A stretch of 11,549 nt of DNA. Origin: Bacillota bacterium (GTDB lineage Bacteria; Bacillota; Clostridia; Lachnospirales; Lachnospiraceae). The notes beneath the pieces are model-generated. The model saw nothing but the letters and a program-made list of their open reading frames with translations. It searched no databases and was not told where the DNA came from. Numbering within the stretch: position 1 is the first letter of the stretch; each line of letters begins with the position of its first letter. This document shows positions 6,212 through 11,549 of this stretch, in pieces. Where the stretch lies: positions 1 to 11,549 of the forward strand of contig JAEXGM010000281.1 of NCBI GenBank assembly GCA_023450835.1. Reading direction: 5' to 3'. Position numbers and translations under genes: made by a program.

Positions 6212-7057
6212 ATGCATATCACAATAACAGGAAATCTGGGAAGCGGCAAATCTACAATCTGTAAGATATTGGAGGACAAGTACGGCTTTGAGATTTATTC
6301 CACAGGGAAGGTTCAGCGGGAACTGGCGAGACAAATGAACATGACGACCCTTGAGATGAACCAGTTAATGTGCAGTGACCATAAATACGATAATATGATA
6401 GATGACACAACCGCCAGAATCTCCAGAGAAAATCCGGATAAGAATATTATTTTTGACTCAAGGCTGGCCTGGCACTTTGTTGAGAAATCTTTTAAAGTAT
6501 TTCTTGCGGTGGACTTAAATATCGCAGCAGAAAGAGTAATGAATGATAACAGAGGAACAGAAGAGCAGTATTCCTCCGTAGAAGAAGCAAAAGAAAAGCT
6601 CTATATGAGAGCGCAGACAGAGAATTTGCGTTATAAGGATATCTATAATCTGGAGTACTTTAACTATTCCAATTATAATCTGGTGGTGGACGGTACGTAT
6701 TCCTCACCGGAGCTGATTGCCTCCACCATTATGAAAGAGGCAAAAGAATACTATGCACTGGTTGCGGATAATCATGGACAGATGGTAAAGACGACCAGAG
6801 TGCTGCTATCACCTCAGTCGTTATACAAAGAGGAAATCGGAAGCGAAGAAGTCATTTCTCTAAAGAATAAAATTTCAGTTTACGAAAAATTAAAGGAACG
6901 CTGGGATGCAGAGCTTTCGGATGCTAACATTCCGGAGGTTAAAATTATTGCAGAGAAAAATGCGGATAATTATGAGATCTTAAGCGGATTAGAGGATGTA
7001 AAAGCCGCAAAAGAAGCCGGTATTCCATTTTTGCTGACAACCTTAAATAATCAATAA
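6212..7057 (+). CDS. Cytidylate-kinase-like P-loop protein with ParB/sulfiredoxin-like C-terminal extension
   Basis: The protein has 281 residues. The N-terminal ~175 residues look like the short cytidylate-kinase (AAA_18/CMP kinase type 2) fold: Walker A GNLGSGKST at 7-15, FDSR at 81-84 where CMP kinases bind nucleotide, and a lid-region pattern RAQTENLRYKDIYNLEY at ~133-149. Residues ~195-280 are extra for a CMP kinase. RVLLSPQSLY (196-205) and YEILSGLEDVKAAKEAGIPFLL (254-275) recall the ParB/sulfiredoxin-like fold, in which a strand-turn carries GxHR or DGHHR; here the turn reads SGLED, so those catalytic residues are absent. This C-terminal assignment is tentative. The gene has its own promoter, and a strong palindromic terminator follows. 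It is probably a nucleotide or small-molecule kinase, but the substrate is unknown. Confidence 0.75.
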   Translation: MHITITGNLGSGKSTICKILEDKYGFEIYSTGKVQRELARQMNMTTLEMNQLMCSDHKYDNMIDDTTARISRENPDKNIIFDSRLAWHFVEKSFKVFLAVDLNIAAERVMNDNRGTEEQYSSVEEAKEKLYMRAQTENLRYKDIYNLEYFNYSNYNLVVDGTYSSPELIASTIMKEAKEYYALVADNHGQMVKTTRVLLSPQSLYKEEIGSEEVISLKNKISVYEKLKERWDAELSDANIPEVKIIAEKNADNYEILSGLEDVKAAKEAGIPFLLTTLNNQ

Positions 7058-7120
7058 AACCAATCTTTTGAAATTGATGAAATAATCACCTAACATACAA
7101 ATAAGCTTTTCGAAGATAAT

Positions 7121-7158
7121 AAAAACAGAGGTATTTAATATTAAATACCTCTGTTTTT
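7121..7158. terminator. Strong palindromic terminator after the kinase-like gene
   Basis: Positions 7121-7139 and 7140-7158 are exact reverse complements, a 38-base perfect palindrome. It begins with AAAAACAGAGG and ends with CCTCTGTTTTT, so it has a T-run on both strands. The stem would be up to 17 bases with a small loop. It separates the kinase-like gene from the membrane protein and would block readthrough either way. Confidence 0.9.
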
Positions 7159-7248
7159 CTCTTTTTACCAATCTTTGTTTATGTTCTTTAAATAGATTTT
7201 TTGTATCTGACAGGTGAAATTTTCATGGAGCACAGAAAGGAGGCAGCT

Positions 7249-8334
7249 ATGGTTTTTAAGGTCAACAATAAGGTAAAAATGTTAGGAGTTGTCATTCTTA
7301 CGGTAGTAGGAGTGTATATCGGATTGGAATATGTGCTGCCTCTGTTTGCTCCATTTATTATTGCTTATCTTATAGCTGCGGCATTGCTGCCCCTTGTGAA
7401 ATTTCTGAATCGAAAACTAAGACTTCCGAAACTTCTGGGAGCAATATTGTCATTATGCTTACTTAGTGCTCTTATCGGCTTTATCGTATATTATGTATGC
7501 GATATGCTGTTACAGCAGATAGTGGCGTTACTTAAGAACTTTCCGATTTATTTAACTATCCTGACCGGGTATGTTGATACTCTTTGTTCGGGTTGTGACA
7601 AGGTACTGGGTATTAAACTTGGCACGGTGCAGAATTTTATCTATACGAATTTTGACGGGGTATTGATAATTATTAAGAACAAAATAATGCCGGTCATTAC
7701 CACAAGGAGCATAAATCTTCTGATTGGAATAGTGGGTTTTATAGGAATCCTCTTAATCATGCTGGTCAGTATCTTACTGCTAATTAAGGATGAGGACCAG
7801 TATAAAGAGGGAGTAAGGAATTCGGTCTTTTATAAGGATATCCAGATAGTCACCTCGAAACTATCCCATATGGGGATTGCTTACCTGAAGACCCAGGGCA
7901 TTATGTTATTATTTATCTCTCTTATCTGTACGGTGTCCATGTTCCTGATTCATAATAAATATGCCCTTTTAGTCGGTATCGGTATTGGGGTGGTAGATGC
8001 CTTTCCCATTCTTGGAAGCGGCATGATATTAGTTCCATGGGCTGTTATCAGCCTGTTTCAGAAAGACATCTACTCGGCAGCTATTATTCTGACGGCATAT
8101 GTGAGCTGCCTGCTGTTACGAAATACTGTGGAGCCGCGGCTTTTTGGAAACCGTATCGGAATTAAGCCGGTCTATACCATGATGGCAATGTATGTCGGTA
8201 TTAAAGTATTTGGCCTTTTTGGCTTTTTACTTGGGCCGGTAGGACTGGTTATCATCGTAACCATCATAAAAGAAGCCAGAAACCGGATAGACGGACGTAA
8301 ATTACCGGAAGTAACTTCAGAAAATCAAGAATAA
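7249..8334 (+). CDS. AI-2E/PerM family membrane protein, YtvI-like
   Basis: From ATG 7249 the protein is 361 residues and highly hydrophobic. Membrane segments are visible at roughly residues 10-47 (two, closely spaced), 60-85, 150-182, 215-235, 240-275, 280-300 and 310-345. The family core DAFPILGSGMILVPWAV and the run RNTVEPRLFGNRIGIKP are present, followed by FGLFGFLLGPVGLVI. In the AI-2E/PerM family, members act as exporters or cation/proton antiporters. The closest remembered pattern is YtvI, a sporulation-associated membrane protein of Firmicutes; that is a resemblance, not a search result. A TTG at 7201 would extend the frame by 16 residues but has no ribosome site, whereas AGGAGG (7238-7243) lies five bases before ATG 7249. 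It is a monocistronic gene between a terminator and the T-box promoter. Confidence 0.88.
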   Translation: MVFKVNNKVKMLGVVILTVVGVYIGLEYVLPLFAPFIIAYLIAAALLPLVKFLNRKLRLPKLLGAILSLCLLSALIGFIVYYVCDMLLQQIVALLKNFPIYLTILTGYVDTLCSGCDKVLGIKLGTVQNFIYTNFDGVLIIIKNKIMPVITTRSINLLIGIVGFIGILLIMLVSILLLIKDEDQYKEGVRNSVFYKDIQIVTSKLSHMGIAYLKTQGIMLLFISLICTVSMFLIHNKYALLVGIGIGVVDAFPILGSGMILVPWAVISLFQKDIYSAAIILTAYVSCLLLRNTVEPRLFGNRIGIKPVYTMMAMYVGIKVFGLFGFLLGPVGLVIIVTIIKEARNRIDGRKLPEVTSENQE

Positions 8335-8342
8335 AAAATAGA

Positions 8343-8371
8343 TTGACAAAGACAGGAAGGTGGCATAAAAT
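8343..8371 (+). promoter_or_regulatory. Promoter of the T-box-proS unit
   Basis: TTGACA (8343-8348), a 17-base spacer and TAAAAT (8366-8371) make a near-consensus promoter. Transcription would start near 8378, just before stem I of the T-box. Confidence 0.85.
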
Positions 8372-8378
8372 CTATATA

Positions 8379-8596
8379 CAAAGCGATGATAAGGAATAGT
8401 ATATAATATTTGTCCTCCCAGAGAGAGAATAGATCGGTGAGAGATTCTCAGGATAAACTTATAGAACCTGCCTTGGAGCACTATATGAAAGTATGGCGTA
8501 GAACCGGCGTTAACGGTGTCAAAGCGAACTGGGAACAGTTAATTAGGGTGGTACCGCCGAGGTCTTTCGGTCCCTTGTGGAGGAAGGACTTTTTTT
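8379..8596 (+). promoter_or_regulatory. T-box leader specific for tRNA-Pro
   Basis: Stem I pairs TATAA...TTTGTCC (8402-8414 region) with GGATAAA...TTATA (8451-8463 region). An AGTA lies on the 5' side of the specifier loop (8398-8401) and GAA-CCT on the 3' side, so the specifier codon is CCT (8467-8469), proline. The distal loop carries GGTGAGAG. A hairpin AACTG-GGAA-CAGTT (8527-8540) lies before the antiterminator. The antiterminator has A1 AGGG (8545-8548) / CCCT (8572-8575), the seven-base bulge TGGTACC (8549-8555) and A2 GCCGA (8556-8560) / TCGGT (8567-8571). TGGT pairs with the uncharged tRNA end. Low charged tRNA-Pro should therefore turn proS on. Confidence 0.95.
8560..8596 (+). terminator. 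T-box-controlled terminator
   Basis: AGGTCTTTC (8560-8568) pairs with GAAGGACTT (8583-8591), including two G-T wobbles. An inner TCC (8571-8573) / GGA (8579-8581) and a T-run at 8590-8596 complete it. Its left arm overlaps the antiterminator A2 helix, so the two structures exclude each other. Confidence 0.85.
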
Positions 8597-8642
8597 ATTG
8601 CCTTTCTCTTTATTTCAAACAATCCTGAAAGGAGAAATCGCT

Positions 8643-10076
8643 ATGGCGAAAGAAAAGAAGCTGGTGGAAGCAATTACCTCCATGGAAGAGGACTTTGCCC
8701 AGTGGTACACAGATGTTGTTAAGAAAGCGGAATTAATTGATTATTCCAGCGTAAGAGGATGTATGATTTTAAGACCCGGCGGCTATGCTATCTGGGAAAA
8801 CATCCAGAAAGAATTAGACAGAAGATTTAAGGAAACAGGGGTAGAGAATGTTTACATGCCCATGTTTATACCGGAAAGTCTGCTGCAGAAAGAAAAGGAC
8901 CATGTAGAAGGATTTGCACCGGAGGTTGCCTGGGTAACCCACGGAGGGCTGGAGCCTCTGCAGGAGAGAATGTGTGTAAGACCTACATCAGAGACACTTT
9001 TCTGTGACCACTACGCTAATATTATACAATCCTACAGAGATTTGCCCAAGGTATATAACCAATGGTGTTCTGTTGTACGTTGGGAGAAGACTACAAGACC
9101 TTTCCTGCGCTCCGTAGAATTCCTGTGGCAGGAAGGACACACCGCACATGCAACGGCAGAGGAAGCAGAAGAGAGGACAATTCAGATGCTGAATCTCTAT
9201 GCGGACTTCTGTGAAGAAGTACTTGCCATCCCTATGATAAGAGGCAAGAAGACAGACAAAGAGAAGTTTGCCGGAGCGAAAGACACTTATACCATAGAAG
9301 CTTTAATGCATGACGGAAAAGCACTCCAGTCCGGAACCAGCCATAATTTTGGAGACGGCTTTGCCCATGCTTTTGATATCCAGTATACGGATAAAGACAA
9401 TAAACTCCAATATGTTCACCAGACCTCCTGGGGAATGACTACCAGACTTATCGGTGCGGTTATTATGGTACACGGAGATAACAGCGGTCTTGTACTGCCT
9501 CCCAGAGTAGCGCCTACTCAGGTGATGATCGTTCCTATAGCACAGCATAAAGAAGGAGTTCTGGAAAAGGCAGCAGAACTTAAGAGCAAACTGGGTGCTT
9601 TCCGCGTGAAAGTGGATGATACGGATAAGAGCCCCGGCTGGAAGTTCAGCGAGCAGGAAATGAGAGGAATTCCTATCCGTATAGAGATTGGACCGAAAGA
9701 TATCGAAGAAAATCAGGCAGTTATTGTACGCCGTGATACCAGAGAAAAGCTGGTGGTATCTTTAGACAGTCTGGAAGAAAAGGTAGGAGAAGTTCTTGAT
9801 ACCATGCAGAAGGAAATGCTTGAGAGAGCCAGAGTCCACAGAGATTCCCATACTTATCAGGCAAGCAGCTTTGAAGAACTAAAGGAAGCAGTGGCTACAA
9901 AACCCGGCTTTGTAAAAGCGATGTGGTGCGGAGACCAGGCCTGTGAAGACAAGATAAAGGAAGAGACAGGTGCTACTTCCAGATGTATGCCTTTTAAACA
10001 GGAAGAGATTACGGATACCTGTGTATGCTGCGGCAAGAAAGCAAAAGCTATGGTTTACTGGGGTAAGGCTTATTAA
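8643..10076 (+). CDS. proS: Prolyl-tRNA synthetase, archaeal/eukaryote-type (class II)
   Basis: The enzyme charges tRNA-Pro with proline using ATP in the cytosol. From ATG 8643 (AAAGGAG at 8628-8634, eight bases ahead) it has 477 residues, the length of the short archaeal-type ProRS, and it lacks the editing insertion of the long bacterial type. Class II motifs are visible: motif 1 about residues 39-80, motif 2 RWEKTTRPFLRS (146-157) followed by EFLWQEGHTAHAT, and motif 3 GLVLPPRVAPTQV (282-294). The C-terminal domain has several cysteines (CGDQAC, RC, TCVCC) typical of its zinc site, and the chain ends in KAY, the conserved C-terminal tyrosine of this type. A frame open further upstream (8577) lies inside the T-box terminator and is not the start. 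The T-box controls expression. Confidence 0.97.
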   Translation: MAKEKKLVEAITSMEEDFAQWYTDVVKKAELIDYSSVRGCMILRPGGYAIWENIQKELDRRFKETGVENVYMPMFIPESLLQKEKDHVEGFAPEVAWVTHGGLEPLQERMCVRPTSETLFCDHYANIIQSYRDLPKVYNQWCSVVRWEKTTRPFLRSVEFLWQEGHTAHATAEEAEERTIQMLNLYADFCEEVLAIPMIRGKKTDKEKFAGAKDTYTIEALMHDGKALQSGTSHNFGDGFAHAFDIQYTDKDNKLQYVHQTSWGMTTRLIGAVIMVHGDNSGLVLPPRVAPTQVMIVPIAQHKEGVLEKAAELKSKLGAFRVKVDDTDKSPGWKFSEQEMRGIPIRIEIGPKDIEENQAVIVRRDTREKLVVSLDSLEEKVGEVLDTMQKEMLERARVHRDSHTYQASSFEELKEAVATKPGFVKAMWCGDQACEDKIKEETGATSRCMPFKQEEITDTCVCCGKKAKAMVYWGKAY

Positions 10077-10131
10077 AAGGTAAAAAATATTACTAGGTAA
10101 ATAAATAGATAAACTCAAGTTATAAACGGGA

Positions 10132-10166
10132 ATGAGGCAAGGTATAAAAACCTTGCCTCATCTTTT
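10132..10166 (+). terminator. Terminator after proS
   Basis: ATGAGGCAAGG (10132-10142) pairs perfectly with CCTTGCCTCAT (10151-10161) across an 8-base loop, followed by CTTTT. On the minus strand the stem is followed by only a few T's, so use by the convergent nitroreductase is less sure. Confidence 0.85.
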
Positions 10167-10215
10167 GGAGGGGAGTTAAAAGGGGTTAATCTATCGAAAA
10201 TATATAGGAATAAGC

Positions 10216-10815
10216 TTAAGCTCCAAATACCTTAAAACGCTCTTCCAGTGGAACGAAGGATTTCTCACCGGGTGCGGCGGTAGGTTTACCAAAAGGCATC
10301 TGGCCAGTTAATTTATAGGAAGCGGGAACATTCCATTCCTTCTTTACAGCTTCCTCGATAAGCTCGTTGTAGTGCTGGAGAGAGGCACCAAGACCTTCTT
10401 CTTCCAAAGCAGTCCATACTACAAGCTGTAACATACCATTTGATTGCTGTGCCCATACAGGAAAGTTATCTTTGTACAGGGAGTATTCCTTCTGCAGATA
10501 TTCTACAATACCATTGTCATCAAAGTAGAGGACAGTTCCGTGTCCGGCCTTAAAGGATGCAATCTTCTCCTCTGTGGGAGCAAAGCTCTCAGCAGGAACA
10601 ACTTTTCTTAAAGCTTCCAGAGCGATCTCCCAAAGCTTTTCATGTTCGCTTCCAAATAATAATACAACCTTGCCACTCTGGGAATTGAAAGCGGAAGGAG
10701 AATGCTTTACGGCAAGCCCTACAATTTCTTTAATCCTTTCATCGGATACGGGTGATTCTTTGCTGAATGCGTATACAGTACGTCTGTTTTCAATTGCCTC
10801 TAAAAAATTCTTCAT
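10216..10815 (-). CDS. Nitroreductase-family oxidoreductase, Frm2/CinD-like
   Basis: The 199-residue protein belongs to the FMN-dependent nitroreductase superfamily. It shows NRRTVYAF at residues 10-17, where the family's arginines contact FMN phosphate, KHSPSAFNSQSGKVVLLFG (~37-55), FPVWAQQSNGMLQ and GLGASLQHYN. This pattern is that of the short Frm2/Hbn1/CinD branch, remembered rather than searched. Such enzymes reduce nitro or quinone compounds and are often induced by oxidative, electrophile or metal stress. AGGAGG at 10828-10823, seven bases before the ATG at 10815, fixes the start. It lies downstream of marR on the same strand with its own promoter, and the shared inverted repeat suggests control by that MarR protein. 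Substrate is unknown. Cytosolic; no signal peptide. Confidence 0.9.
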   Translation of the reverse strand: MKNFLEAIENRRTVYAFSKESPVSDERIKEIVGLAVKHSPSAFNSQSGKVVLLFGSEHEKLWEIALEALRKVVPAESFAPTEEKIASFKAGHGTVLYFDDNGIVEYLQKEYSLYKDNFPVWAQQSNGMLQLVVWTALEEEGLGASLQHYNELIEEAVKKEWNVPASYKLTGQMPFGKPTAAPGEKSFVPLEERFKVFGA

Positions 10816-10894
10816 GGTAAATCCTCCTGGTTTGATATAATAATATTGTGTATAAAAATGTATCTGCTATACCCTGTCGGCTTAAGATATTTTT

Positions 10895-10933
10895 CAGTAT
10901 TCAATAATACTGATTAGTACTATCCAGGGTAAA
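10895..10933 (-). promoter_or_regulatory. Nitroreductase promoter with embedded inverted repeats
   Basis: On the minus strand, TTTACC (10933-10928) and TATTAT (10909-10904) are 18 bases apart; transcription would start near 10897. The 12-mer TACTAATCAGTA (10919-10908) lies in the spacer and enters the -10; its plus-strand form TACTGATTAGTA matches the marR promoter 12-mer at 10 of 12 positions. A second inverted repeat, CAGTATT (10895-10901) / AATACTG (10906-10912), overlaps the -10. Both are candidate repressor sites. Confidence 0.6.
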
Positions 10934-10943
10934 GCCAAGGTGT

Positions 10944-10972
10944 AGTGCGGAAATTAAAAGACAATTTCCACT
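10944..10972. repeat. Inverted repeat between marR and the nitroreductase
   Basis: AGTGCGGAAATT (10944-10955) pairs with AATTTCCACT (10963-10972), with two unpaired bases in the left arm. It lies between the marR stop and the nitroreductase promoter. No T-run follows on the minus strand, so it is at best a weak terminator or an mRNA end stabiliser for marR. Confidence 0.45.
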
Positions 10973-11014
10973 TTCTATTCAGGCAGTATCGCAGGCAAGC
11001 CGTGATATGCATGG

Positions 11015-11029
11015 GGTGTATTATACACC
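11015..11029. repeat. Perfect 15-base inverted repeat over the marR stop codon
   Basis: GGTGTAT (11015-11021) and ATACACC (11023-11029) flank a single T. The marR stop codon (11023-11021) is in the middle. As RNA it could form only a 5-base stem with a 5-base loop. Purpose unknown. Confidence 0.4.
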
Positions 11030-11464
11030 TGAAAGTTTTGTAAGTATTTCTCTTAAGGTTCTTTTCTCTGCTTCTGACAGCTCATCAAAAATGGAATTGA
11101 TGTTATCCAGATACCTGGGAATAAGGTCATCCATCAGGGATTTTCCTTTATCGCTTATTCGAATAAGTTTTACTCTCTTATCCTGAGGATCAGCGGATTG
11201 CTGTACCAACCCATCCTTTGCCAGATTATCAATAACAACTGTCATGTTGCCGCCGGTAGCGAGTATCTTCTCAATGATATCACTGATTCTTAAATCTCCA
11301 AGATCACGGAGGACTTCCAGAACTTCGAACTGGGAAGCAGTAAGGCCGCTCTCCTTAATTACACTGAGTTCTTTCTTATGGACACTTTGACTGCAACGGT
11401 TCAATGCCCGCAGGGTCTGCATATTTATTTCTGTTTGTGTGTTTGATATTGATTTATTTTCCAT
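11021..11464 (-). CDS. MarR-family transcriptional regulator
   Basis: The 147-residue protein is a dimeric winged-helix regulator. The DNA-binding core spans residues ~40-105: LTASQFEVLEVLRDLG, then DIIEKILATGGNMTVVIDNLAKDGLV (recognition helix around 70-82), and the wing DPQDKRVKLIRIS (92-104). The N- and C-terminal helices form the dimer interface. Similar short MarR proteins (MhqR/OhrR-like) sense electrophiles or peroxides. The only cysteine is Cys24, in the N-terminal helix, so thiol sensing is possible but unproven. The ATG at 11464 has no ribosome site; the promoter predicts transcription starting at or next to it. The gene is followed by the nitroreductase, which it probably represses together with itself through a shared inverted repeat. 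Confidence 0.92.
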   Translation of the reverse strand: MENKSISNTQTEINMQTLRALNRCSQSVHKKELSVIKESGLTASQFEVLEVLRDLGDLRISDIIEKILATGGNMTVVIDNLAKDGLVQQSADPQDKRVKLIRISDKGKSLMDDLIPRYLDNINSIFDELSEAEKRTLREILTKLSGV

Positions 11465-11470
11465 GGCTTT

Positions 11471-11499
11471 AATATACTACTAACTAGTAATAATGTCAA
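11471..11499 (-). promoter_or_regulatory. marR promoter with operator-like repeat in the spacer
   Basis: On the minus strand, TTGACA (11499-11494) and TATATT (11476-11471) are exactly 17 bases apart. Within the spacer, TACTA (11478-11482) and TAGTA (11485-11489) form an inverted repeat with a 2-base centre, well placed to occlude polymerase. The expected start is about 11464, the A of the marR ATG. Confidence 0.75.
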
Positions 11500-11549
11500 T
11501 AGGGTAAAATTAAATTTTATAAAATATTTTATTGCAAAATTTGTATAGG

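Noticed and set aside
7201..7248. TTG start extending the YtvI-like protein by 16 residues
   Set aside because: No ribosome site precedes it, while AGGAGG lies inside this stretch five bases before ATG 7249.
8410..8628. Open frame of 72 codons ahead of proS
   Set aside because: It lies within the T-box leader and its terminator; RNA structure accounts for every part of it.
1..11549. CRISPR array, tRNA/rRNA genes, insertion sequences or phage genes
   Set aside because: No regularly spaced repeats, no RNA gene signature, and no transposase or integrase motif were found in any frame read.

Overview
The window looks like a chromosomal segment of a low-GC, anaerobic, Gram-positive bacterium of the Lachnospiraceae / Clostridium XIVa type. 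The reasons are strong AGGAGG ribosome sites, a SAM-I riboswitch and a proline T-box as leaders, an archaeal/eukaryote-type prolyl-tRNA synthetase, a TM1266-type hydrogenase-associated regulator, a YtvI-like membrane protein and a small XRE regulator of a type common in that family. No species can be named from sequence alone.

Layout. 1-992 (minus): HD-GYP phosphodiesterase, cut at the window edge. 993-1496: two back-to-back promoters. The rightward one drives a SAM-I riboswitch with a readable antiterminator/terminator switch, then a further structured leader up to metK (1497-2684). 2753-3401: small XRE repressor (minus) divergent from a small DUF6809-like protein (plus), with two inverted repeats between them that look like operators. 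3583-5773: a sensor kinase / OmpR-type response regulator pair. 5834-6097: a TM1266-family ACT-like protein. 6212-7057: a P-loop CMP-kinase-like protein with an unusual C-terminal extension. 7249-8334: an AI-2E/PerM (YtvI-like) membrane protein. 8343-10076: promoter, T-box with a CCU (proline) specifier, and proS. 10216-11464 (minus): marR followed by a Frm2/CinD-like nitroreductase. Each has its own promoter, and each promoter carries a related inverted repeat between its -35 and -10.

How it fits together. Most genes are small independent units with their own promoter and terminator, so this is mainly a housekeeping and regulatory stretch rather than a mobile island. No transposase, integrase, CRISPR array, tRNA or rRNA was seen. 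Three regulatory circuits can be read directly from the bases: metK OFF control by S-adenosylmethionine, proS ON control by uncharged tRNA-Pro, and a proposed MarR/nitroreductase regulon. The least conventional protein is the kinase-like one at 6212-7057. I see no clear candidate for a completely new multi-gene system; the best leads are that fusion, the orphan TM1266 protein, the two operator sets and the long metK leader.
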